A stretch of DNA of 8,582 nucleotides, from assembly GCA_020435025.1 (NCBI GenBank), contig JAGRAG010000061.1, forward strand, positions 1 to 8,582. Reading direction: 5' to 3'. A program made the position numbers and the translations under genes. The notes beneath the pieces were generated by a model. The model saw only the letters and a list, made by a program, of their open reading frames with translations, ran no database searches and was not told where the DNA came from. This document shows, piece by piece, positions 1 to 5,312 of this stretch (positions within the stretch are counted from its first letter, which is position 1; the number at the start of each line of letters is the position of its first letter). Source of the stretch: Bdellovibrionales bacterium (GTDB taxonomy: Bacteria; Bdellovibrionota; Bdellovibrionia; Bdellovibrionales; UBA1609).

Positions 1-166
1 GCAGCTGCGGAACTGCGCGTGAAGCACTCATTTAGGACGTTTTAAGTGAACAATCCAAACGATAAGCGACAATTTTTACATCCGTCTATATAACATCACG
101 ACTCGATTTGTGACGGTCCTCTTTTTAAATTATGAGAACTTCAATTATGCAAAACAGGAGTAGAAA
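1..166 (+). other. Upstream region of yebC
   Basis: No complete gene is visible. The first 45 bases are GC-richer and stay open in frame 1 to a TAA at 43-45, and in frame 3 to a TAG at 33-35, so they could be the 3' tail of a gene lying outside the window. Neither frame can be chosen. A weak sigma-70-like pair (TTGTGA at 108-113, 17-nt spacer, TATGAG at 131-136) precedes yebC. The yebC ribosome binding site is AGGAG at 156-160. Confidence 0.35.
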
Positions 167-871
167 ATGGGAAAGTCGTGGAAGAATCCTCATAAGGTAG
201 CAGCAGCCCAAAAAAAAGGAGCTATATTTACAAAATTAGCTCGAGAAATTGCCGTAGCGGCAAAATTAGGTGGGCCTGATCCGGAAGGAAATGCACGACT
301 GAAAATGGCCATCAATGCGGCTCGAACCCAAAGTTGCCCAAAAGATACGATTGAAAGAGCTATTAAAAAGGGCTCAGGCCAGTTAGATGATGGGACGATT
401 ATTGAAGAGTTGACCTATGAGGGATATGGACCACATCAGGTGGGCATCATTGTAGACTGTCAGTCTGACAACAAAAATCGAACTGTTTCTGACATTCGTG
501 CTGTTTTTAAGAAAAATGGTGGAAACCTGGGTGAAAGTGGCAGTGTGGCGTGGATGTTTAGTCGCGTGGCTATTGTTGAAGGAAGTAAGGACGGGGAGTT
601 TGATCCCGAAGAAGAGGCCATAGAAGCTGGAGCTAACGAAGTGGAAGACAATGGGGAGGGAGGTTTTTCATTCTATGGAGAGATTGAAGATCTCGATGGC
701 ATTCGAACCACCCTATCAGATCGTGGCTGGGAGGTGACCGTGGCGGAATTGGGGTACAAGGCTCAAAATAAAACTGATGTTACTGAAGAACAAAGAGAAG
801 AAGTGGTTCAGCTATTGGAATTGTTAGACGATAACGAAGATACGCATCGTATTTATTCCACGATTGATTGA
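167..871 (+). CDS. yebC: YebC/TACO1-family protein
   Basis: Full-length YebC/TACO1-family protein of 234 residues (family about 235-250). Family members were long annotated as DNA-binding transcriptional regulators. The mitochondrial TACO1 branch supports translation, and bacterial members have more recently been linked to helping ribosomes through difficult sequences, so a cytoplasmic role in translation is at least as likely as one in transcription. Visible hallmarks are the basic N-terminal segment with the FTKLAREI motif (21-28), the PKDTIERAIKKG helix (58-69), the YEGYGP loop (84-89), the DNKNRTVSDIR stretch (101-111) and the GGNLGESGSVAWMF block (118-131). The acidic C-terminal tail ends in a DDNED...IYST variant of the usual EDDDDVQxVY motif. 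The N-terminus MGKSWKNP resembles the YeeN type (MGRKWANI) more than the longer MAGHSKWANIKH form. The ATG is set by AGGAG six bases upstream. Its 3' end overlaps the convergent pseudouridine synthase gene by 19 bp. Confidence 0.96.
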   Translation: MGKSWKNPHKVAAAQKKGAIFTKLAREIAVAAKLGGPDPEGNARLKMAINAARTQSCPKDTIERAIKKGSGQLDDGTIIEELTYEGYGPHQVGIIVDCQSDNKNRTVSDIRAVFKKNGGNLGESGSVAWMFSRVAIVEGSKDGEFDPEEEAIEAGANEVEDNGEGGFSFYGEIEDLDGIRTTLSDRGWEVTVAELGYKAQNKTDVTEEQREEVVQLLELLDDNEDTHRIYSTID

Positions 872-1626
872 CCAATATTTTTTAAATCGGAGATTTCTTT
901 TCGACTGAGAAATCTCCATTCCCCTTCTTTGAGATTGCCTAACTTTAAAGTACCGATTCGAATCCGTTTTAAACTGGTCACCTTTAGTCCAACAGCCTCA
1001 CACATCCTTCGAATCTGTCGTTTTCTTCCTTCTTTTAAAATAAATTTCAAGCGACCTTCTGCTTTTTTCTCAACGATGGCTGGCTTTAATTTTTTTTCAT
1101 CTAAAACAATTCCATGGCGCAGTTTATTGAGTCTGTTGTCAGTTATGTCACCTTTAACCCAAACGATGTACTCTTTTTCAACATTGCTGTTTTGGTTTAT
1201 AATAGCTTTGGCGAGCACACCGTCCGAGGTTAAAATTAAAAGTCCCTTGGAATCTATATCTAAGCGCCCTGCGGGAGCTAAACCCTTAAGGTGAGATCTT
1301 TTAAATGCCAGATTTTTAGGGTCTGCTTGACTCTCCGAACCCACGAGCTCTACAGCTGCTTTATAGTCGTTTTCCGGCTGAGAGGAGACGTAACCAACTG
1401 GTTTGTGGATCATAAGAGAGACTTTCAGATCCAATGTTTTTTTCCCTTGTTTTTTAAGAGAAATCTCGACTTGAGGAGAGACCTTGCTCCCTAGCTCAGA
1501 TATAACTTGCCCGTCCACGAGGACTTGGCCGTCGCTAATCAAGCGATCCGCTTCTCTTCGAGAGCATAGCCCTTTTAGGGACATTAGTTTTGACAGTCGG
1601 ATAAGGTCATTTGGATTTTTTTTCAT
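853..1626 (-). CDS. RsuA/RluB/RluF-family rRNA pseudouridine synthase
   Basis: Isomerises a specific uridine in ribosomal RNA to pseudouridine. The 257-residue protein has an N-terminal S4 RNA-binding domain (about 9-58, with RLSKLMSLKGLCSRREADRLI), then the catalytic domain with HKPVGYVSS (74-82). The catalytic motif is GRLDIDSKGL (120-129), with Asp123 as the expected nucleophile. Also present are EKEYIVWVKG (150-159) and the C-terminal RKRQIRRMCEAVGLKVTSLKRIRIG segment (from 201), the family's RQIRRM motif. By eye the C-terminal part (LKEGEWRFLS) looks closest to RluF, which modifies 23S rRNA, but RluB or RsuA substrate specificity cannot be excluded, so no symbol is given. The ATG fits the usual start just ahead of the S4 domain, although the upstream Shine-Dalgarno sequence is weak. 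It sits 94 bp downstream of the zinc-finger gene, beyond that gene's terminator, so it probably has its own promoter. The stop lies inside the yebC 3' end. Confidence 0.95.
   Translation of the reverse strand: MKKNPNDLIRLSKLMSLKGLCSRREADRLISDGQVLVDGQVISELGSKVSPQVEISLKKQGKKTLDLKVSLMIHKPVGYVSSQPENDYKAAVELVGSESQADPKNLAFKRSHLKGLAPAGRLDIDSKGLLILTSDGVLAKAIINQNSNVEKEYIVWVKGDITDNRLNKLRHGIVLDEKKLKPAIVEKKAEGRLKFILKEGRKRQIRRMCEAVGLKVTSLKRIRIGTLKLGNLKEGEWRFLSRKEISDLKNIGQSIVE
889..917. other. 9-bp perfect hairpin just after yebC, inside the 3' end of the convergent gene
   Basis: GGAGATTTC (889-897) and GAAATCTCC (909-917) form a perfect 9-bp inverted repeat around an 11-nt loop, beginning 17 nt after the yebC stop codon. 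Read rightward it could form the 3' end structure of the yebC transcript, but no T-run follows, so it is not a classical intrinsic terminator. Read leftward it is the coding sequence for the last 25 or so residues of the pseudouridine synthase. It may act as a shared end structure or roadblock for the convergent pair. The hairpin is certain; its role is not. Confidence 0.5.
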
Positions 1627-1665
1627 GTCTGTCTTGTATCAGGTTTATGGGGCAAGTAAAACTTC

Positions 1666-1693
1666 AAAAAAAAACGCACCTTAGAAAGATGCG
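1666..1693 (-). terminator. Intrinsic terminator of the zinc-finger gene
   Basis: On the minus strand CGCATC (1693-1688) pairs with GGTGCG (1680-1675), including one G-U pair, around a 7-nt loop. An uninterrupted run of nine T (1674-1666) follows. It lies about 27 nt downstream of the stop at 1721 and separates that gene from the pseudouridine synthase gene. Confidence 0.75.
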
Positions 1694-1720
1694 CTTATCA
1701 AGTTTGAATGCGAAATATCT

Positions 1721-1954
1721 TTAGGCCACTTTACGTTTTTGTGACCAAGCTTGGTATTTTTTGTCAAAATCTTTTGGACGCTGTCCTTGGCGATTGATCA
1801 ATCCTGCTTTAAACCACTCAAAATGCTCCGAGCAGAAAGCTGATCTTACAGGTTTCTTGCCGCATCCTTCTGCTGGACATCGCTTGGGGAGTTCAACGAC
1901 GTTACTTGGAGGTCCGCCTTGGGGCTTTTTATCTTTTCCGGCTTCTTTTGACAT
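1721..1954 (-). CDS. Small zinc-finger-like protein (77 aa), function unknown
   Basis: A basic 77-residue protein without signal peptide or membrane segment, so probably cytoplasmic. Its centre carries Cys26-x4-Cys31-x9-Cys41-x2-His44 (CPAEGC...FCSEH), a plausible single zinc site of the treble-clef or zinc-ribbon sort. The N-terminal 20 residues are polar, rich in Lys, Gly and Pro, and probably disordered. The C-terminal part has aromatic and basic residues (FEWFKAG, KKYQAW, then KRK), which would suit nucleic-acid or protein binding. I do not recognise a named family. Translation should be efficient: AGAGGAG (1966-1960) lies five bases before the ATG. It is flanked by a strong intrinsic terminator downstream and a 91-bp gap upstream, so it is likely its own transcription unit. 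That gap contains a TAAG-N15-CCCGATAG arrangement resembling a sigma-28 promoter. Confidence 0.85.
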   Translation of the reverse strand: MSKEAGKDKKPQGGPPSNVVELPKRCPAEGCGKKPVRSAFCSEHFEWFKAGLINRQGQRPKDFDKKYQAWSQKRKVA

Positions 1955-1998
1955 GATTTCTCCTCTTGTTAGTCAAAGACGACTTTAATCTATTATGA

Positions 1999-2025
1999 CT
2001 ATCGGGAAACCAGACGAAGGACTTA
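1999..2025 (-). promoter_or_regulatory. Possible sigma-28-like promoter of the zinc-finger gene
   Basis: On the minus strand TAAG (2025-2022), a 15-nt spacer and CCCGATAG (2006-1999) match the FliA/sigma-28 pattern TAAA-N15-GCCGATAA at 3 of 4 and 6 of 8 positions, with exact spacing. The start codon is 44 nt further on. The match is degenerate and could be chance. Confidence 0.25.
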
Positions 2026-2045
2026 ACATAAAAGTCATACGGCCA

Positions 2046-2552
2046 TCATTCTGGCAAAACAAAAATTGAGCTCTTTCCTAAAAAAGGATTTGAGTATTTT
2101 ACACCGTCTAAATCGTAGCCAAAAATTTCAACTTCAATCTTATAGTCCCCAGTTGGATTTAAAGAGTTAGGTACTACGACTTCTAAATTGAATCTCCCAT
2201 GATCACAGACGGCTGGCTTATAAGAAGCAGCCCTCGCCATCAGAGCCGATCCATTATACATATTCCACTCTATGCTGTTGTTCGGAAAGTTGCCTTCATT
2301 ACAGTCACCAGATACGTAAAATACAGAACTCACTTCTTTGGCAACAGTGAGATCGTTTTCGGTATTGATTCGGATTTCTAGCATCTCCGCTTCTTGGTCA
2401 AAGCAACCAGAAGAGCCCGCATCTAAGCAGTGCTTTATAACCTCTTGCCGTTCGAAGACATTCTGGTTGGAGTAAACATCACAGTTTGTAAACTGTACGG
2501 CAATCAGGCTTAAAAAAGCAAAGATTGCAATTGTTTGCTGCATTCGATTCAT
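2046..2552 (-). CDS. Small Cys-rich predicted lipoprotein, function unknown
   Basis: An exported protein of 168 residues. An in-frame GTG at 2576 would add eight residues. I prefer the ATG at 2552 because AAGGA (2565-2561) sits eight bases before it and the N-terminus then reads as a normal signal peptide: MNRMQQ, a hydrophobic core to about residue 20, then FTNC with Cys24. FTNC is an atypical lipobox (Phe at -3, Asn at -1). Signal peptidase II processing is therefore likely but not certain; otherwise the protein is secreted or anchored. The mature part has four further cysteines (CLDAGSSGC, SGDC, AVCDHG), compatible with two disulfides in the periplasm. Its second half alternates hydrophobic and polar residues (FNLEVVVP, YKIEVEIFGYDLDG, KSSIFVLP), suggesting an Ig-like beta sandwich. 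No family is recognised. It lies 129 bp downstream of the binding-protein gene, separated by an unusual intergenic region. Confidence 0.85.
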   Translation of the reverse strand: MNRMQQTIAIFAFLSLIAVQFTNCDVYSNQNVFERQEVIKHCLDAGSSGCFDQEAEMLEIRINTENDLTVAKEVSSVFYVSGDCNEGNFPNNSIEWNMYNGSALMARAASYKPAVCDHGRFNLEVVVPNSLNPTGDYKIEVEIFGYDLDGVKYSNPFLGKSSIFVLPE

Positions 2553-2589
2553 CCAATCATTCCTTAGGTTTGACACTTAAACCTTATCT

Positions 2590-2619
2590 TCTTATCGACA
2601 GACTTTTGTCTAAACTTGA
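2590..2619 (-). promoter_or_regulatory. Possible sigma-28-like element and AGAC dyad upstream of the lipoprotein gene
   Basis: The minus-strand 10-mer GTCGATAAGA (2599-2590) is repeated exactly upstream of the VWA gene. GTCGATAA is 7 of 8 to the sigma-28 -10 consensus GCCGATAA. A -35-like TCAA (2619-2616) lies 16 nt away, one more than ideal. The dyad AGAC-TTTT-GTCT (2600-2611) abuts the 10-mer. The start codon is 39 nt downstream. Confidence 0.3.
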
Positions 2620-2634
2620 GCCAGCTATAAATAA

Positions 2635-2640
2635 ATTATA
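2635..2640 (-). promoter_or_regulatory. Perfect TATAAT -10 element, possible sigma-70 promoter of the lipoprotein gene
   Basis: The minus strand carries an exact TATAAT (2640-2635), 82 nt before the preferred start codon, inside the 129-bp gap. The hexamer 17 nt upstream (TAAAGT) is a poor -35 box. The surrounding sequence is very AT-rich, so chance is possible. A promoter here would start transcripts downstream of the first arm of the inverted repeat, leaving the ribosome binding site free. Confidence 0.35.
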
Positions 2641-2681
2641 AGATATTGAAATGACTTACTTTATATAAGAGACAGTCAAAC

Positions 2682-3812
2682 TTAAGGATTGAGGGGCTTT
2701 TCTGATGGGAGTGTGTTTTGCGCTTGAGTGGGATTGTTGAACAGATCGGGAAATACGGAGCCAAGAGATCTTAGCCAAATGGATTGATAAGCCTGATGCT
2801 CGGTGACCATATCTAAAGAGTGAATATTTACCGATCTAAGAAACGACGGCTTGTGCTGTTCGGCAAGATCCATGGTCTCGGCAGATTTAATAACTGTCGA
2901 GAGGTGAGACCTGTACGCAAAGCTGTGCGCTGAGATTGGCTTTAGAAGATGGTTGATAAATAAGTGAGCGAGTGGTGCTTTTTTTGTTTGCTTTGGAATA
3001 GCTACAATGTTGACCCATAAGGTGACCTTATCTTTAGGGATCCAATACTTGAAATGAGGAGAGCGCTGAAGATAGTTGGCGCTTTTTCCTAAAGGAATCT
3101 GTTGAACCCAAACATCCCCCTTATTTAATAGGTCTATTTCCGGAAAGCCTCTTTTAGAGTATAAGTACTTTCCAAATTCATTCAGAGCTTCCGTTAAAGG
3201 TTCTTTTGATTCCGTTTGAATCCACTCATCCGAAAAATCACCATATCTTTTAAGTTGTTGCAAAAACTCTACGGGATGAGCCATCAAACTGACTTTTCCT
3301 TTAAATTTTTGATCATAGAGCAGTTCTTTAAATGTCTGGGGCATTATGGAGATGTGCTTGGTATCAACTAGGTATCCATTAAGACCCCATGTAAAGGGAA
3401 TGGAATGTGCTTTGTTTCGGTCGAAGGGAAGGTTTAAAAAATCTGGAGAAATGTCCGCATGCTCTGGAACAAGCTCCTCTTGAATCGGTAAGAAGGTATC
3501 TTTAAAAACTAAGGAGCCCACTTGCAGCGAATTCATCTGAACGATATCGTAACGATCAGAGTTACTATAAATTTCATTTATGATTTTTAAGTCGGAAGCA
3601 TATTCGGTAAGTAGGACTTTCACCCTGTACTGTTTTTCAAATTCGGAAACCAAAATATCTGGGAGCACGTCTTTATTTGCTAGAACATGAATTGTGCCTT
3701 GGGAATAGTCAGGACGTGAGTTTTGGCTTTCAAAACGATAGAAGCTCCACCATATTCCCATTAAAAATGAAAGAGGGACTACAAAAAATGCCAATCGAAC
3801 ATAATGGGTCAA
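2682..3812 (-). CDS. PotD/PotF-type extracytoplasmic solute-binding protein, membrane-anchored, no transporter genes nearby
   Basis: A 376-residue protein resembling polyamine-binding proteins of ABC importers. Matches by eye are IHVLANKDVLPDILVSEFEKQY (41-62, first lobe), SIPFTWGLNGYLVDTK (137-152, the PotD 'P-x-x-WG-x-G-Y' region), FKGKVSLMAHPVEFLQQ (170-186), YWIPKDKVTLWVNIVAIPK (256-274) and LAHLFINHLLKP (281-292). Residues 7-24 are one hydrophobic segment followed by WWSFYRFE, with no lipobox, so the protein is probably held in the inner membrane by an uncleaved anchor. Comparison with remembered PotD ligand residues gives Glu171 to Glu182 and Trp255 to Trp266 kept, but Asp168 to His179 and Asp257 to Asn268 changed. 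The ligand may therefore not be a polyamine. The start is TTG, the only start codon between an upstream in-frame TAG and the anchor; GGAG (3825-3822) lies nine bases before it. No permease or ATPase gene is in the window. Confidence 0.88.
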   Translation of the reverse strand: MTHYVRLAFFVVPLSFLMGIWWSFYRFESQNSRPDYSQGTIHVLANKDVLPDILVSEFEKQYRVKVLLTEYASDLKIINEIYSNSDRYDIVQMNSLQVGSLVFKDTFLPIQEELVPEHADISPDFLNLPFDRNKAHSIPFTWGLNGYLVDTKHISIMPQTFKELLYDQKFKGKVSLMAHPVEFLQQLKRYGDFSDEWIQTESKEPLTEALNEFGKYLYSKRGFPEIDLLNKGDVWVQQIPLGKSANYLQRSPHFKYWIPKDKVTLWVNIVAIPKQTKKAPLAHLFINHLLKPISAHSFAYRSHLSTVIKSAETMDLAEQHKPSFLRSVNIHSLDMVTEHQAYQSIWLRSLGSVFPDLFNNPTQAQNTLPSEKPLNP

Positions 3813-3851
3813 ATCGAGAGACTCCGCACAGGTATAATACTATGATATATT

Positions 3852-3869
3852 TTAACCTCCTAAATCCAT
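3852..3869 (-). CDS. Possible five-codon leader ORF (MDLGG)
   Basis: The minus strand reads ATG-GAT-TTA-GGA-GGT-TAA across the loop and 3' arm of the intergenic hairpin at 3856-3889. Its fourth and fifth codons are the AGGAGG Shine-Dalgarno-like sequence. No ribosome binding site is visible before it. I list it only because it coincides with the hairpin; chance is the default explanation. Confidence 0.15.
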   Translation of the reverse strand: MDLGG

Positions 3870-3889
3870 AGAGAAAAGAATTTAGGAAG
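3856..3889 (-). promoter_or_regulatory. Intergenic hairpin enclosing a consensus AGGAGG with no start codon after it
   Basis: In the 97-bp gap between the VWA and binding-protein genes, minus-strand CTTCCTAAAT (3889-3880) and ATTTAGGAGG (3865-3856) form a 10-bp stem with one G-U pair around a 14-nt loop. The 3' arm contains a perfect AGGAGG, yet no ATG, GTG or TTG follows at ribosomal spacing. The real start, a TTG, is 43 nt further on with its own weaker GGAG. No T-run follows, so this is not a terminator. It may be a standby or regulatory structure. Confidence 0.5.
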
Positions 3890-3909
3890 AGATAGATAAT
3901 TTTTTTGAA

Positions 3910-4944
3910 TTATTTCGGATTAAAGTCCTTAGGGTCATATTTTACATCGATTTTCTCGCCTTCGGCGGGAATAAAGTCTTTAGAGAAAGTGATACTGTTA
4001 GACTCAGGAAGATAGGTCCAACCACTTTTAGGCATTTCTACTCCATTTACTAAAATGCGAATAGAATCTACGATAGGAATTCGACTTAAGTAAAATTGAG
4101 AGGCTAGCTCTAAGATATCATTTGCCAAAAATTCAAGTTCGTCGGCGAAATTTCCACATAGACTTGATTTTGTTCCTCCTGTAGCTTCGACCAGCTCGCC
4201 ATAGCGTTTACCAATCCTCGCAAATGAGAGACTCTTTCTACACGCTTCATCCCAAACTCCCATCGCTGAAATTGAGAAACGTGGAGAGCTGCCGATCGGA
4301 GGTTTCACTTGGTTTAAAAAATCCTTGTAGTGTTGGATCGAAAATAAAAGCGGGTCTTTATAGTCCTCTTTCCATGCAGCGCTATCTCTTGAGAAATCGT
4401 CTTCATCACTAACGATAACAACAGCTAAAAAAGCTTCTGGGCGTAAAAACATTGAGTTAAATGGGTTTAATAATGCTGTTTCTATGCTCTGGAAAGCCCG
4501 CTCATCTCCAGAACCGTTGACTCCCTGAATGATGTTTGTCAAAAAAACATCTTCGATGTTTTCCGTTTGTGGCGTAATAACAAATTCTCCAGAATGGTTG
4601 TCTCCGAGTCCATCTTTAAGCTTGGAGAAGTTAGAATTACTTGTATAGAGCTCCCTATAAGCGTCGGTAGTGATAACACCTATTTGAAAATCATAGTTGA
4701 GTTTCTGAAAGTCTTTAATAAACGAAGAAAAGTTTGCAGCTAAATTTTCTTGAGAGGTTTTCATAGACCCGGAATTGTCTACAACCCACAAAATATCTAC
4801 TTTTGTGCTTCTCGCTCCTACATTTTGTTGAAAAATATCACTGTCTTGTAGTAGTGAAAGTGACGGATCATCCGTACCACATCCAATAGTTAAAAGAACA
4901 GCTATCAATAAAACGATCCGCAATGCGGCTGCTCCTCGTCTCAT
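3910..4944 (-). CDS. Von Willebrand factor A domain lipoprotein
   Basis: A 344-residue predicted lipoprotein: basic MRRGAAALR, a hydrophobic core (10-20), then LTIGC with Cys22 as lipidation site. The VWA domain covers about 47-285. Its metal-ion-dependent adhesion site begins VDILWVVDNSGSM (49-61; Asp56, Ser58, Ser60 match DxSxS), and AVVIVSDEDD (174-183) gives the later acidic strand. Cys235 and Cys263 could form a disulfide. A C-terminal beta region (about 288-340: IRILVNGVEMPKSGW, SITFSKDFIPAEGEKIDVKYDP) looks like a small separate domain seen after VWA in related secreted proteins. VWA proteins usually mediate protein-protein adhesion with a bound divalent cation, so a periplasmic or surface-binding role is likely; the partner is unknown. 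AGGGGG (4954-4949) lies four bases before the ATG, and a perfect palindrome lies immediately upstream. It is the first of the leftward genes and divergent from the GNAT operon. Confidence 0.92.
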   Translation of the reverse strand: MRRGAAALRIVLLIAVLLTIGCGTDDPSLSLLQDSDIFQQNVGARSTKVDILWVVDNSGSMKTSQENLAANFSSFIKDFQKLNYDFQIGVITTDAYRELYTSNSNFSKLKDGLGDNHSGEFVITPQTENIEDVFLTNIIQGVNGSGDERAFQSIETALLNPFNSMFLRPEAFLAVVIVSDEDDFSRDSAAWKEDYKDPLLFSIQHYKDFLNQVKPPIGSSPRFSISAMGVWDEACRKSLSFARIGKRYGELVEATGGTKSSLCGNFADELEFLANDILELASQFYLSRIPIVDSIRILVNGVEMPKSGWTYLPESNSITFSKDFIPAEGEKIDVKYDPKDFNPK

Positions 4945-4955
4945 ATATCCCCCTA

Positions 4956-4974
4956 TTAAGACATCTTGTCTTAA
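4956..4974. promoter_or_regulatory. Perfect 8-bp palindrome next to the VWA ribosome binding site
   Basis: TTAAGACA (4956-4963), a 3-nt spacer and TGTCTTAA (4967-4974) form a perfect dyad, one base from the AGGGGG ribosome binding site of the VWA gene. It could be a DNA operator for a dimeric repressor, or in RNA a tight hairpin beside the ribosome binding site. Confidence 0.5.
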
Positions 4975-5011
4975 AATATTGACTTGATTGGTTTGATGGA
5001 GCTTACATACT

Positions 5012-5048
5012 AGACCTATGTCTTATCGACTTTCTGTAAAATACTTTA
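5012..5048 (-). promoter_or_regulatory. Possible sigma-28-like promoter with AGAC dyad, upstream of the VWA gene
   Basis: On the minus strand TAAA (5048-5045), 14 nt, then GTCGATAA (5030-5023) approximates the sigma-28 pattern, with the spacer one short. The 10-mer GTCGATAAGA is identical to that at 2599-2590. The dyad AGAC-CTAT-GTCT (5012-5023) overlaps it. The VWA start codon is 78 nt downstream. Confidence 0.3.
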
Positions 5049-5149
5049 GTTTTCGATTTGTAAATGAAATTTTATAAGCTGGTGAATTTTAAGTAGAAAT
5101 GGGATTTCTCAAAAGAACGCAAACCTTGTAGGTCTATGAAATTATAGAG

Positions 5150-5175
5150 AAAAGTTCTATTGTCGAACTTTTTTT
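5150..5175 (+). terminator. Orphan terminator-like inverted repeat or operator
   Basis: AAAAGTTC (5150-5157) and GAACTTTT (5165-5172) form a perfect 8-bp dyad with a 7-nt loop; the T-run continues to 5175. It has the form of a weak, AT-rich intrinsic terminator for rightward transcription, but no gene ends before it. It could instead terminate an unseen short RNA or be a binding site for the GNAT operon, since GAACTTTT recurs at 5291-5298. Confidence 0.35.
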
Positions 5176-5312
5176 AAAAAATTAATTTTGCTAAGAAGTT
5201 CGTCAATTTCTCTTTAAAAATGCTGAACAAGTTATTGTTTTTTGGAAAAATTTTTGACGACGCATCCGTTGAACTGTGGTCACTTTCATAGAACTTTTTA
5301 TAATAGGAAGAT

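Larger units (their letters stand above)
2561..2688 (-). promoter_or_regulatory. Long-range inverted repeat that could mask the lipoprotein gene's ribosome binding site
   Basis: The plus-strand arms TCCTTAGGTTTGAC (2561-2574) and GTCAAACTTAAGGA (2675-2688) are inverted copies matching at 13 of 14 positions, 100 bp apart. In a leftward transcript the first arm contains the UAA stop of the binding-protein gene (2684-2682), and the second contains the AAGGA Shine-Dalgarno of the lipoprotein gene (2565-2561). Pairing would hide that site in read-through RNA. A ribosome finishing the upstream gene would open it. Confidence 0.4.
4945..5312. other. Divergent intergenic region, 368 bp
   Basis: Very AT-rich region between the VWA gene (leftward) and the GNAT operon (rightward), with no credible gene. 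The longest plus-strand reading frames that start with ATG are about ten codons. It holds a palindrome at 4956-4974, an AGAC-N4-GTCT dyad at 5012-5023 overlapping the shared 10-mer at 5021-5030, and an inverted repeat with T-run at 5150-5175. Near the GNAT start are -35-like TTGACG (5254-5259) and TTGAAC (5269-5274), neither properly spaced from the TATAAT at 5299-5304. That TATAAT lies only eight bases from the ATG. Confidence 0.6.

Noticed and set aside
929..1294. 121-codon plus-strand frame opposite the pseudouridine synthase
   Set aside because: Antisense to the conserved catalytic domain; its composition is what the reverse of that domain would give.
2553..2576. GTG start eight codons upstream for the small lipoprotein
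   Set aside because: The ATG at 2552 has AAGGA at good spacing and gives a standard signal peptide; the extra residues would put Asp and Trp ahead of it.
2561..2688. A 128-bp MITE bounded by the 14-nt inverted repeats
   Set aside because: No target-site duplication is visible at the ends, the arms lie within gene signals, and no second copy is present in the window.
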